DNA of 64,000 nt from Oscillospiraceae bacterium MB24-C1 (GTDB lineage: Bacteria > Bacillota > Clostridia > Oscillospirales > Ruminococcaceae). Location: assembly GCA_030913685.1 (NCBI GenBank), contig CP133187.1, positions 2,732,001 through 2,796,000 on the forward strand, written 5' to 3'. The notes beneath the pieces were generated by a model. That model worked only from the letters and a program-made list of their open reading frames with translations, did no database searches and had not been told where the DNA came from. A program made the position numbers and the translations under genes. Positions within the stretch are counted from its first letter, which is position 1, and each line of letters begins with the position of its first letter. Shown in pieces: positions 36,386 through 44,530 of this stretch.

Positions 36386-37276
36386 TTAGTGATAAGAAAT
36401 GGCCGTTGTCATCCCGCCCAATGACAATTGCATATTGTTGGACATGTGATGCGGAATGTGGCAGTGGAAGGGCCAGTTTCCCGGATTGTTTGCTGTGAAT
36501 TCCAAGTCGTATGTTTCTCCTGAAGCCACATTGATTGTACTCTTGATAAGCCTGTTTTGGACGGGTATGGTATTGCCATCGGTGGCCGATACTGCAAACT
36601 GGTGTCCATGGATATGAATTGGGTGCGCGTCATGCCCGAAATTGCCAAGCCTTATCCGAACTCCTTCACCTTTTTTTACATCAAGCTGGGTTACATATGG
36701 GAAACACCGGCCGTTAATTGTGAAAAAGTTGAAGTCATGTGATATTGGATTGAGGTCATATGTACCCGGCGATATTTCTCCCGCCATAAGCCCTTTGACG
36801 TTAAATTCTTGAAGCATTAGAAAATAGTCGCGTTGAATTTTGCTTTCATAGCGGCGGTCCAGAACGATAAATGCTCCGCCCAGCCCCATCATCTGCTGGA
36901 CGGGGGCGGCAAAATGCGCATGATACATATGTGTACCCGGAGGATTTGTTATTCTGAAATGGTAATCAAAATATCCTCCCGGTTCGATTTTTGGTGACGG
37001 TTCAATTTCAGGGACACCGTCCATCGCATTGGGCACATCAAGCCCGTGCCAGTGCACACTCGTCGCTTCGGGCAGATGATTGAAGACACGGATATTCACA
37101 TAGTCTCCGGAGTAAACCTGGATGGTCGGACCTGGAATACTTCCATTGTATCCCCATCCGTTTATGTATAGGCCAGGAAGTATTTCTCTTTTCACCGGCT
37201 CGGCAACGAGCTCAAAACATTTAAAACCGCTTTGCAGTCTGTAAGGAAGGTCAGGAATGTTCGGAGTTATAACCAA
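36386..37276 (-). CDS. two-domain multicopper oxidase (laccase-like)
   Basis: The 296-residue protein has all four copper-site motifs in order. They are HWHG (75-78), HMYHAHF (116-122), HPIHIHGH (218-225) and HCHIPHHMSNNM (271-282). The last supplies the Cys272 bridge, the T1 His277 and the axial Met282. Such enzymes oxidise phenols, bilirubin or metals and reduce oxygen. There is no signal peptide, as in spore-coat or cytosolic laccases, and two domains rather than three implies a trimer. A functional O2-reducing oxidase in an apparent anaerobe is odd, so an oxygen-scavenging or spore role is possible. A Met-rich gene lies upstream on the same strand. Confidence 0.88.
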   Translation of the reverse strand: MVITPNIPDLPYRLQSGFKCFELVAEPVKREILPGLYINGWGYNGSIPGPTIQVYSGDYVNIRVFNHLPEATSVHWHGLDVPNAMDGVPEIEPSPKIEPGGYFDYHFRITNPPGTHMYHAHFAAPVQQMMGLGGAFIVLDRRYESKIQRDYFLMLQEFNVKGLMAGEISPGTYDLNPISHDFNFFTINGRCFPYVTQLDVKKGEGVRIRLGNFGHDAHPIHIHGHQFAVSATDGNTIPVQNRLIKSTINVASGETYDLEFTANNPGNWPFHCHIPHHMSNNMQLSLGGMTTAISYH

Positions 37277-37597
37277 TGGCGAAGCACCTCGTTTTCCAAT
37301 ATATATTATCTTATATATATAAAATAGTGATCTGTCTTACTACGAAGTCTTCTTATATCTCTATGGTAGCAATTTTTCATAAGGGTATACTGGCTTGTTT
37401 TCCGTAGTAATTGTTTGAAAACTCCTCCTTTGAACTTCCACCCGCCTACTGGCGCTCATGTAAAGAGAACCTACCCATAAAGTAACCCCCACGGAGAGCT
37501 CTCCGTGGGGGTTTTTCATTGACGAAAGCTTCCACCAGTAGACTTATATGTACCTTGTGTTATTTGAGCCACTAGTCATATCAGCGCTATTATAAAG
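37277..37597 (+). terminator. intergenic region with palindromic terminator (37484-37516)
   Basis: AACCCCCACGGAGAG (37484-37498) is followed without a loop by its exact complement (37499-37513), a 30-base perfect palindrome ending in TTTTT on the plus strand. No plus-strand gene is seen upstream. On the minus strand it lies after the Met-rich gene but the T-run there is poor. The rest of the 320 bases is unremarkable. Confidence 0.55.
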
Positions 37598-37801
37598 TTA
37601 CGGGGTGTTATTTTGCATCTGCATTGATGTACCCTGTGCGCGATTCAGATGCATTTGGAACATTTGATACTCGCCCTGAGCCATGTTCGAAAAAATGTTG
37701 CTGATCTCCTGAAAATGCTGAGCAATCTGCGTATCGTACATAGCATTTTGCTGGTGCATCTTGGCCATCATTATTTGCATCTGGTCCATATTCATTGCCA
37801 T
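37598..37801 (-). CDS. small Met/Gln-rich protein next to multicopper oxidase
   Basis: I do not recognise the family. The 67-residue product contains 13 Met and 13 Gln, three His and no Cys or Trp. The Mets cluster at the N-terminus (MAMNMDQMQIMMAKM) and recur as MFQM and MQM. This composition is typical of proteins that bind Cu(I) through methionine thioethers, and also of some spore-coat proteins. It lies upstream of the multicopper oxidase on the same strand, separated by a palindromic hairpin. I chose the ATG at 37801 because GAGGAGG precedes it by about 10 bases; the upstream reading starts inside that site. Secreted or intracellular location is not evident. Confidence 0.6.
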   Translation of the reverse strand: MAMNMDQMQIMMAKMHQQNAMYDTQIAQHFQEISNIFSNMAQGEYQMFQMHLNRAQGTSMQMQNNTP

Positions 37802-38274
37802 TTGATAATACCTCCTCATATCGTAGTCTCTTTATTTTACGTCAGATTGAACGGAAACGTTCCGGGTGTATGCTCGTCGAGAATTTGAAGATGAGATGTT
37901 ATTATAAAAATGGCTTTTTCGGGAAGGGGTTCTCTAACTCCTCGTTCCTTCTCCGGCGTCCGGCTCTAAAAAGTCGGGCTGCTACCATTGGATAAACTTT
38001 GCGATATTACTCAGAAAATGCTGGGCAGTCCATAGAAGAAGCAGCGTAATTAGCATATGTGTTTTGAAATCGGAGCTAAATCGTTAAAAGTGTTAAGAGA
38101 TTTGACGCAAAATAGGGTTTTCAAAGTTGCACAAACAACGCAGCTCGTTTTTGGTGTTTCATATGATTTTATTTTGAATGATAGAATCAGTGTTGACTTG
38201 TGGTTCAAAATTAATTAATATAATTGTATTATTAAATTGTTGAACAATTTTAATCAAACAAAAGGAGGAACAAT
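37802..38274 (+). promoter_or_regulatory. upstream region, promoter and operator of TTT set 1
   Basis: The first 390 bases hold no gene I can support. TTGACT (38193-38198), 17 bases, TAATAT (38216-38221) form the promoter, with an overlapping TATAAT at 38219. Just downstream, AAATTGTT-G-AACAATTT (38234-38250) is a perfect 17-base inverted repeat, well placed for repression by the GntR-type regulator encoded at 43870. AAAGGAGG then precedes the first ATG. Confidence 0.6.
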
Positions 38275-39174
38275 ATGAGTAATATTCTGGAGGGTGCATG
38301 GGACCTGCATGTGCACAGCGCACCTGACGTCATCAAGCGAAAATTGACCGATTTAGAGATGATGCAGCGTTTGATTGCAAACAAAATGAAAGGATATGCC
38401 ATCAAATCGCATATTTCATCCACCACCGGTCGCGCTGCTTTGGCCAACCAACTTTATCCTGAGGCCACCGCTGTGGGCACCATCACCTTAAACAACACAG
38501 TAGGCGGCATCAACCCTTTTGCAGTGGAAATGGCTGTCAGAGATGGGGCCAAACTGGTCTGGTTACCCACCATTGATGCTAAAAATGAAAGCGATCATAT
38601 TGCCGCCAACGCGGCACATGCAACAGATAAAACCAAAGTGCCATTCTTTGCAAAACTGCGCATGGAGCTCGCCGAAAAAGGGAAGCTTCAGCCACCCATT
38701 TACATCTTAGATGAAAAAGATGAACTGATTCCTGAGATGCATGCTGTCCTCGATATTATCGTTGAGCACAACATCGCGCTGGCCACCGGCCACATTAGTG
38801 TTAAAGAGGCTTTTGTTGTCGCACGTGAATGTCACAAACGCGGTTTTAAAAAACTGATTATCACACATCCGAATTTTCCTTCCACCACCTTTACCAAGGA
38901 AGAGCAAAAGGAGCTGGCGAAGCTCGGTGCCATGATGGAGCACTGCTTCACCACGCCCGACACCGGCAAAATAACCTGGGACCGCGCGTTTGAGGAAATT
39001 CGATATGTGGGCGTTGAGCACTGCATCATTTCTACCGATTTAGGCCAACCGGCCTACGTCTATCCGGATGAAGGCATCATAGGCTTTGCAAATCAGCTAT
39101 TAACCCACGGATTTAGCGAGGAAGAAGTCCGGACCATGATTTGCCACAATCCGGAATATCTCATTAATGGATAA
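38275..39174 (+). CDS. DUF6282 family amidohydrolase-like protein
   Basis: The 299-residue protein looks like a metal-dependent hydrolase of the amidohydrolase fold. The HxH motif is in DLHVHSAPD (His12, His14); further candidates are ATGHISVKEA, IITHPNFPS and STDLGQPAYV. I associate this layout with DUF6282. Reactions in the superfamily include lactone, amide and C-O hydrolysis. It leads an operon with a GalB-like protein, a dehydrogenase, TTT transporter genes, a GntR regulator and an RraA-type aldolase. A lactonase step analogous to LigI (2-pyrone-4,6-dicarboxylate lactonase, same fold superfamily) would fit, but that is inference. The ribosome site is AAAGGAGG. Confidence 0.75.
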   Translation: MSNILEGAWDLHVHSAPDVIKRKLTDLEMMQRLIANKMKGYAIKSHISSTTGRAALANQLYPEATAVGTITLNNTVGGINPFAVEMAVRDGAKLVWLPTIDAKNESDHIAANAAHATDKTKVPFFAKLRMELAEKGKLQPPIYILDEKDELIPEMHAVLDIIVEHNIALATGHISVKEAFVVARECHKRGFKKLIITHPNFPSTTFTKEEQKELAKLGAMMEHCFTTPDTGKITWDRAFEEIRYVGVEHCIISTDLGQPAYVYPDEGIIGFANQLLTHGFSEEEVRTMICHNPEYLING

Positions 39175-39185
39175 GGAGAATCAAA

Positions 39186-39920
39186 ATGTTTGATGAAAAC
39201 CAAAATGTGCTTGTCGTAAGTGGACATGCCGCAGACTTTGTCTGGCGTGCAGGGGGCACCATCGCCAAGTACATCGCACATGGCGCAAAGGTCAAGATCA
39301 TTGTGCTCAGCTTTGGCGTCAGAGGCGAATCGAACGATCTTTGGAATCAACCAGACCAGACAGCAGAAAAGGTCAAGGCTATTCGCCGTACCGAGGCCAC
39401 CGCCGCTGCCGCGTGCCTGGGTGTTACCGATGTTGAGTTTTGGGACTATGACGATTATTATATGGATCTGGACGACAAGGATAAAATTGATCGGATGGCA
39501 ACGCTCATTCGAGAATTTAATCCGCATCATATCATCACCCACGGTGAAAAGGACCTCCTGAATCCTGATCATGACGCGGTTAATCGCTTTGTTTTCAAAT
39601 CAAGTGTGCTGGCGATATCCAATGGTGTTCAGCTTGGTGACACTAAAACTTCCAAACAAACGCGCATCTTTGGCTTTGAGCCGCACCAGCCCGAAATTTG
39701 TGATTTTAAGCCCGAGGTAATTATCGATATCACCGAAACTATGGAAGCCAAAAAAGCCGCTATGAACTGCTACAAAGCGCAGGGGCACCTGATTGAATAC
39801 TATACCGTTCGCGCGTTTGTGCGTGGAAATCACGCAAGACGCCTGTCGGGCAACAAGAGCTATAAATTTGCCGAAGCTTTTAACAGAAGATTTCCTTATG
39901 TCGGCGAATGGCTTGTATAA
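39186..39920 (+). CDS. GalB-like protein of the PIG-L/LmbE fold
   Basis: The 244-residue protein has a LmbE fold. Instead of AHPDDE it has SGHAADFVWRAGG, keeping the His and the last Asp. A second site, HGEKDLLNPDHDAV, supplies further metal ligands, and FGFEPHQPE is present near residue 165. This combination (HxADFVWRAGG, RGES and EPHQPE) is, from memory, characteristic of GalB, the 4-oxalomesaconate hydratase of Pseudomonas gallate catabolism, rather than of PIG-L deacetylases. It would make 4-carboxy-4-hydroxy-2-oxoadipate, which the RraA-type aldolase at 44531 could split. The deacetylase reading remains possible. It starts 11 bases after the DUF6282 stop, behind AAGGAG. Confidence 0.7.
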   Translation: MFDENQNVLVVSGHAADFVWRAGGTIAKYIAHGAKVKIIVLSFGVRGESNDLWNQPDQTAEKVKAIRRTEATAAAACLGVTDVEFWDYDDYYMDLDDKDKIDRMATLIREFNPHHIITHGEKDLLNPDHDAVNRFVFKSSVLAISNGVQLGDTKTSKQTRIFGFEPHQPEICDFKPEVIIDITETMEAKKAAMNCYKAQGHLIEYYTVRAFVRGNHARRLSGNKSYKFAEAFNRRFPYVGEWLV

Positions 39921-39995
39921 CATTGAATTTTCACCAATATTGTGAGACAATTGTGTAGCTCCTTTTTGAGTGGAGTTGCCCGGAGGTAATATTTT

Positions 39996-40898
39996 ATGGG
40001 AAAACCTGTTCTCGGATTTATTGGCCTTGGCGAAGCTGCATTTTCCATCTGCAGCGGGCTCACTTCGGTGTCTGAGCCGACCATATACGCCTATGACGTC
40101 ATGGCTAACAGTGAAACAGCCGGGGAGCTGATACATAATCGTGCAAAGCAGGCCAATGTTACACTGGTCGAAACGCTTGAGCAGCTCGTCGACAAAAGCG
40201 ATGTCATTCTTTGCGCAACCAGCGCCAAATATGCGCTTTCTATCGCCAAAGAGGCGGCGGAATTTTTAAAACCTGGAAAAATATATTCCGATATGAATTC
40301 TGCTTCGCCCATGGTTAAGCGAGAAATCGCACAGGCTGTTGATGCCACTGGTGCAAGTTTTGCAGATAGTGCCGTTATGGAAATTGTTCCTCCGCACAAA
40401 CACAGAGTTCCTATTGCCGTAAGCGGAAGCGGCGCAAAAGAATTCGCGTCGTTGCTCAATCCGCTGCAAATGAATATTACATACATCAACGACAATGCGG
40501 GCAGCTCTTCTTCAATGAAGATGTTCCGCAGTATCTTTATGAAAGGCATGACCGCATTGCTGACCGAAACATTGCTGGCCGCCTATCAGGCCGGCGTATG
40601 TGATGAGGTCATGGATTCAATCACCAAAACGCTTACTGAGAAAACACCGGAACAGCTGGCCAACCTTTTGATAAACCGCACCGCTGTTGCGGCACAACGC
40701 AGAGTAAGCGAAATGGAGGACGTAAAGGCAACCTTGGAGGCCATGGAACTGCCGGCTTTCGCAACCGAAGGCACAATAAACCGGTTGCAATGGTTCTGCG
40801 ACCTGGGCTTAAAGGAATATTTTAACGCTATTTCCCCAGCAGATTACCACGATGTATTGAGAGCAGCAGTAGAACTAAAAGCAAAAGGAGAAAAGTAA
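39996..40898 (+). CDS. NAD(P)-binding dehydrogenase, 6PGDH-like with DUF1932 domain
   Basis: The 300-residue protein has an N-terminal Rossmann fold (GFIGLGEAAFSICSGL) and the substrate-binding pattern seen in beta-hydroxyacid dehydrogenases (SDMNSASPMVKREIAQAV). A C-terminal helical domain with SSSSMKMFRSIFMKGM is of the DUF1932 type, in which the Lys is the expected catalytic residue. It probably oxidises or reduces a hydroxy acid in the pathway of the operon. Neighbours are the GalB-like gene (75 bases upstream) and tctC (one base downstream). The ATG is preceded by GGAGG. Substrate is unknown. Confidence 0.8.
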   Translation: MGKPVLGFIGLGEAAFSICSGLTSVSEPTIYAYDVMANSETAGELIHNRAKQANVTLVETLEQLVDKSDVILCATSAKYALSIAKEAAEFLKPGKIYSDMNSASPMVKREIAQAVDATGASFADSAVMEIVPPHKHRVPIAVSGSGAKEFASLLNPLQMNITYINDNAGSSSSMKMFRSIFMKGMTALLTETLLAAYQAGVCDEVMDSITKTLTEKTPEQLANLLINRTAVAAQRRVSEMEDVKATLEAMELPAFATEGTINRLQWFCDLGLKEYFNAISPADYHDVLRAAVELKAKGEK

Positions 40899-40899
40899 G

Positions 40900-41925
40900 A
40901 TGAACAAGAAGATTATGGCCGTTCTTTTGTCAGCAATGATGGTTTTCAGCTTTGCCGCTTGTGCAAGCTCATCTCAACCTTCCGCATCTTCCTCGGCAGA
41001 AACAGCACCATCCGAAGCGGTGGCTCCTAAACTGGATTACCCCAAGCGTGCGATTGAAATGGTCGTTCCATTTGGCGCTGGCGGCTCTGCCGACATGATG
41101 GCCAGAAACGTTGCCCAGATTATGGGGAATTATATTGATAAACCAATTAACGTGGTTAATAAGGCCGGCGGTGGCAGCACCACTGGAATGATCTATGCCA
41201 ATGAGCAGGAAGCTGATGGATACACCATTCTCGAAATTACGCCTTCGCTGCCCATCATCGAGGCGCAAGGAATCGCACCCATCAACTTTACCGAAAACTT
41301 TGTCCCGATCGGGAATTTCCAGGTGGATATACAGTCCTTTGCTATCAACAAGAACAACCCTAACTTCTCAGATCTTGATACCATGATCGCCTATGCCAAA
41401 GCGCATCCCGATACCGTTAAGGTAGGCGGTACTTCGCCCGGCGGCCTTGACGATTATATTGTAAGAGGCTTTTCCGAAGCCGCAGGAATCCAGCTTTTAT
41501 ATGTTCCGTATAATTCTGCAGCTGAGACGAAATCTGCGCTGCTCGGTGGCGAAATTGACATTTATCAGGACAAGCTCATCTCTTTCATTCAGATGCTTCA
41601 AACCGACGAGGTCGTGCCAATCGTCACCTTATATGATCGCCGCCTGACCGAAGTTGAAGAAATGAAAGATGTTCCCTGCACAGTTGAAAAGGGCATCAAC
41701 TTCACTCAGGGCTCATGGAGAGGCTTCGCCGTCAAAAAGGGGACCCCACAGGAAATCGTGGACTATCTTGAAGAGCTCTTGAAAAAGGTATACGATTCTG
41801 AAGAATATCGCAAGATGGCTGAAAACGACAAGTCCGATCTCATTCCTGGTTACATAGACGCCAAAACTTACGGTGAGCTCTGGCAGAAAGAACTGGTAGG
41901 CTACAAGGATATCTTTAGCAAGTAA
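40900..41925 (+). CDS. tctC: TTT solute-binding lipoprotein, set 1
   Basis: This is the extracytoplasmic binding protein of a tripartite tricarboxylate transporter (Bug/TctC family). The 341-residue protein has a lipoprotein signal (MNKKIMAVLLSAMMVFSFAA, Cys21), a Ser-rich linker, and the family block KRAIEMVVPFGAGGSADMMA followed by VVNKAGGGSTTGM. A later block VGGTSPGGLDDYI is also typical. TctC proteins bind mono- to tricarboxylates; in this operon a dicarboxylic or tricarboxylic intermediate is likely. It starts one base after the dehydrogenase stop, with AAAGGAG in that gene's end. A strong hairpin follows before tctB. Confidence 0.92.
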   Translation: MNKKIMAVLLSAMMVFSFAACASSSQPSASSSAETAPSEAVAPKLDYPKRAIEMVVPFGAGGSADMMARNVAQIMGNYIDKPINVVNKAGGGSTTGMIYANEQEADGYTILEITPSLPIIEAQGIAPINFTENFVPIGNFQVDIQSFAINKNNPNFSDLDTMIAYAKAHPDTVKVGGTSPGGLDDYIVRGFSEAAGIQLLYVPYNSAAETKSALLGGEIDIYQDKLISFIQMLQTDEVVPIVTLYDRRLTEVEEMKDVPCTVEKGINFTQGSWRGFAVKKGTPQEIVDYLEELLKKVYDSEEYRKMAENDKSDLIPGYIDAKTYGELWQKELVGYKDIFSK

Positions 41926-41953
41926 AGCGAATCACCTATATTGGCGAAAGCAT

Positions 41954-41985
41954 CTGCAAACGGGGGACAGATCCCCCGTTTGCAG
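41954..41985 (+). other. intercistronic hairpin after tctC, set 1
   Basis: CTGCAAACGGGGG pairs perfectly with CCCCCGTTTGCAG (13 bp, 6-base loop) with no U-tract. It is likely to protect the 3' end of the tctC message and lower expression of the membrane genes. Comparable hairpins follow tctC in the other two sets. Confidence 0.65.
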
Positions 41986-42035
41986 AAAATATAAAAGCAC
42001 CTTTCGTCACACCACTTATCATGGGAGTGAAACTT

Positions 42036-42512
42036 ATGGAACTGCTTTTCAACCTGTTTATCGGCTGCGTGCTGCTAATGTTTCTGGTGGGTGGCACCAC
42101 GATATCCTATAACACGGTAGCGGCCGATCATCTTGGTTCCGGTGGCTTCCCAATGATATTTGCCACAATTGGGCTGATATTGTTGGCGTATAGCACCCTG
42201 CAAACCCTACGTTCGCCCAAAGCCGCCAAGGAGCCCTCAGGCGTGACTTTTGCGGACTACAAACGCGTGGGTGTAATTGTTCTATTGTTGCTGTGTTATA
42301 TCCTGACCATCAAAACACTGGGATTCGCCATTGTAACATTGATTTTCATTGCCGGAAGCGTTACGGCACTAGGCTATAAATCATATGGAAAAACAGCTAT
42401 TTTTTCGTTGCTATTTACAGCTATGCTGATTATCATTTTTGGCCGTGTTTTCTTCATTGCGCTACCCCGCGGCGTCGGTATTATCAAAGAATTTAGCTAT
42501 TATCTGTATTAA
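42036..42512 (+). CDS. tctB: TTT small permease subunit, set 1
   Basis: The 158-residue protein has four hydrophobic segments, as expected for TctB, the poorly conserved small membrane subunit. Its N-terminal region contains GGFPMIFATIGLILLAYS, comparable to the LPMI/FP-type block of other TctB proteins. I chose the ATG at 42036 because GGGAGTG precedes it by 6 bases; the ATG at 42021 lies in the site itself. It is followed 13 bases later by tctA. The hydrophobic pattern and its position between tctC and tctA support the call more than sequence similarity does. Confidence 0.85.
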   Translation: MELLFNLFIGCVLLMFLVGGTTISYNTVAADHLGSGGFPMIFATIGLILLAYSTLQTLRSPKAAKEPSGVTFADYKRVGVIVLLLLCYILTIKTLGFAIVTLIFIAGSVTALGYKSYGKTAIFSLLFTAMLIIIFGRVFFIALPRGVGIIKEFSYYLY

Positions 42513-42525
42513 GGAGGAGAATAAG

Positions 42526-43794
42526 ATGGTTTTACAAGGTTTGATTAATGTATCTTCTCCTGTGACACTGCTACTCATCATAGTGGGAACCACCTGGGGT
42601 CTTACCGCGGGCGCATTGCCCGGCCTGAGCGCCTCCATGGCGGTTATTCTCATGCTGCCCTTTACTTATGGCATGGGGGCTATTCAAAGTGTCGTCGTAC
42701 TGGTTGCCGTTTATGTGGGCGCCATGTGTGGCGGCTCCATCTCCGCCATACTACTCAAGACACCAGGAACGCCCAGTTCGGTTGCAACCACTTTTGACGG
42801 CTATCCGATGGCTATGCGCGGCGATGCCCCGCGTGCAATCGGTCTTTCGATCACCGCTTCTTCGGTGGGGGGCATCTGTTCAGGCCTTGTCATGGTAACC
42901 TGTGCGCCGCTACTGGCACAGTGGGCATTAAAGTTTCAAAGCGCAGAATTTTTCGCACTTTCACTGCTTGGGTTAAGCTGCATTGCAAGCATTGGCTCTG
43001 ATCAACCGGTTAAAGCGCTGCTCTCAGCATGTCTTGGGCTGCTAATTTCCACCGTCGGTCTGGATTCTATCTCCGGCGCCCAGCGCTACACCTTCAATCA
43101 ACAGTTTTTGATGAACGGTATCGACTACATTCCAGTCATGATTGGTGCTTACGCCCTGGCAGAGGTCTATCGCAACATCTTGCTCAACAAAAAGACACAG
43201 GCAAATACAACATCCGAAGCTGCAAACAATGCCGCTGTGGGCGGTTCGCTGGTTCCGACGCTGGTGCTTGGCATTCCGGGCGGTACAGTCGCTGCCATTT
43301 TGCTGGCTGCATTCACTATGCACGGTCTGATTCCTGGGCCGCTGCTGCTGAGGAACCAACCCGATATGCTCTACAGCATTTTATTCGGTATGATTGTATC
43401 ATCACTGCTGCTGTTTGTGGTGGGCATTTTTGTAGCGCGTCAGTTTTCTCGCATCGTCACACTGCCTTATCCGTTTTTGGCCACCATTATTATGATACTT
43501 GGCCTACTTGGCTCCTATTCGTTGCGAAATAGCATCTATGATGTGATGATTATGTTCGGCTTCAGTTTCCTTGGTTTTATGTTTGATAAGTACGGTTATT
43601 CAACGTCTTCGTTTATACTGGGTATCGTACTGGGCGCAATTGCTGAAAATGGATTAAGAAAGCAGATGATCGTTTCTGGCGGCAGCTGGACCGGTTTCTT
43701 CACGCGGCCGATTTCTCTCATTGTATTAATCATTAGCGTGATATCCTTTCTGACGCCTCTTATTCGCGCAAAACGTAAGGTTAAAAGTAATTAG
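42526..43794 (+). CDS. tctA: TTT large permease subunit, set 1, with internal deletion
   Basis: TctA is the large subunit of about 500 residues with two inverted repeats. This product has 422 residues. The first repeat is intact (GALPGLSASMAVILMLPFTY, then LLKTPGTPSS). Then LLNKKTQANTTSEAANNAAV joins directly to the second half (GGSLVPTLVLGIPGGTVAAI). The block of about 75-90 residues that normally contains the second PGAG-type glycine loop and the following FGKG/GxxxPE region is absent. The join is in frame, with normal codon use. Functionality is therefore uncertain; it could be a distinct subfamily. The ATG has AAGGAGG at 42511. Confidence 0.88.
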   Translation: MVLQGLINVSSPVTLLLIIVGTTWGLTAGALPGLSASMAVILMLPFTYGMGAIQSVVVLVAVYVGAMCGGSISAILLKTPGTPSSVATTFDGYPMAMRGDAPRAIGLSITASSVGGICSGLVMVTCAPLLAQWALKFQSAEFFALSLLGLSCIASIGSDQPVKALLSACLGLLISTVGLDSISGAQRYTFNQQFLMNGIDYIPVMIGAYALAEVYRNILLNKKTQANTTSEAANNAAVGGSLVPTLVLGIPGGTVAAILLAAFTMHGLIPGPLLLRNQPDMLYSILFGMIVSSLLLFVVGIFVARQFSRIVTLPYPFLATIIMILGLLGSYSLRNSIYDVMIMFGFSFLGFMFDKYGYSTSSFILGIVLGAIAENGLRKQMIVSGGSWTGFFTRPISLIVLIISVISFLTPLIRAKRKVKSN

Positions 43795-43816
43795 TCCGAT
43801 TCTATACACAACAGCC

Positions 43817-43846
43817 TTATCATGATAAAATGATAATGCATATAAT
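43817..43846 (+). promoter_or_regulatory. promoter with operator-like palindrome before the GntR gene
   Basis: TTATCATGATAA (43817-43828) is a perfect 12-base palindrome overlapping a -35-like TTATCA, with TATAAT 18 bases downstream (43841-43846). This suggests a separate, autoregulated promoter for the regulator and aldolase genes. Confidence 0.5.
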
Positions 43847-43869
43847 AAATCATTATTGAGGTGGCATTT

Positions 43870-44511
43870 ATGGTACGTGCAAACGAAATTGCATACGCAT
43901 ATATCAAGGCCAGAATTCTGGACGGAACATTTCGCCCTGCTCAGCGGTTGGTAGAAGCGCAGCTTGTCGAGGATATCGGCGTAAGCCGCAACACTATAAA
44001 AAAAGCATTGATGCTGCTTTCGCGCGAGGGACTGGTCACGATTGAAGACAACAAAGGGGCAACCATCCGCTCATTAGATTTGGAAGAAGTTGCTCAGTAT
44101 TATGAAATTCGTATTGCACTAGAAAAAATCGTGGTGCAGCACGCTGCCAAAAACATCACCGAAAGCGATCTTGATGAAATGGCGTCGCTGCTCGATAAAA
44201 TGAAGTCATTAAGCGCCGTTAAGGACTTTGATACTTACAGCGAGTGTAATCGTCAATTTCACAACATCATATATGTCGCTGCACGCAAACCGATTATCGC
44301 AGATATTATACAGAATATAAAAACCCAGCTAAAACGCTTTCAGATTAAAACCATGCTCGTTCCCGGCAGAGCTGACCGCTCGCTGGAAGAGCATGAAGCC
44401 ATTCTGAATGCTTTGCGCAATCACGACGCAGTCGTGGCAGAAAAGGTGATTGTAACCCATGTTTCACATGTTGTAGAAACCATCACAGAATACAAAAACC
44501 TTTTCTTCTGA
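43870..44511 (+). CDS. GntR/FadR family transcriptional regulator
   Basis: The 213-residue regulator has a winged helix (VEAQLVEDIGVSRNTIKKAL, then LLSREGLVTIEDNKGA) and a helical FCD domain. The FCD part carries Asp and His residues (NRQFHNIIYVAARKP, EEHEAILNALRNHD) that could bind a metal and a carboxylate ligand. FCD-type regulators commonly sense carboxylic acids. It sits inside the TTT set 1 operon and probably represses the promoter at 38193 and its own at 43841. The ATG at 43870 has GAGGTGG five bases upstream. Confidence 0.9.
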   Translation: MVRANEIAYAYIKARILDGTFRPAQRLVEAQLVEDIGVSRNTIKKALMLLSREGLVTIEDNKGATIRSLDLEEVAQYYEIRIALEKIVVQHAAKNITESDLDEMASLLDKMKSLSAVKDFDTYSECNRQFHNIIYVAARKPIIADIIQNIKTQLKRFQIKTMLVPGRADRSLEEHEAILNALRNHDAVVAEKVIVTHVSHVVETITEYKNLFF

Positions 44512-44530
44512 GAAGGGAGCAAATGATACA

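Noticed and set aside
39186-39920. Plain PIG-L N-acetylglucosamine deacetylase
   Set aside because: The AHPDDE motif is replaced by GHAADFVWRAGG and the protein carries EPHQPE, both closer to the GalB branch as recalled; sugar genes are absent from the operon.
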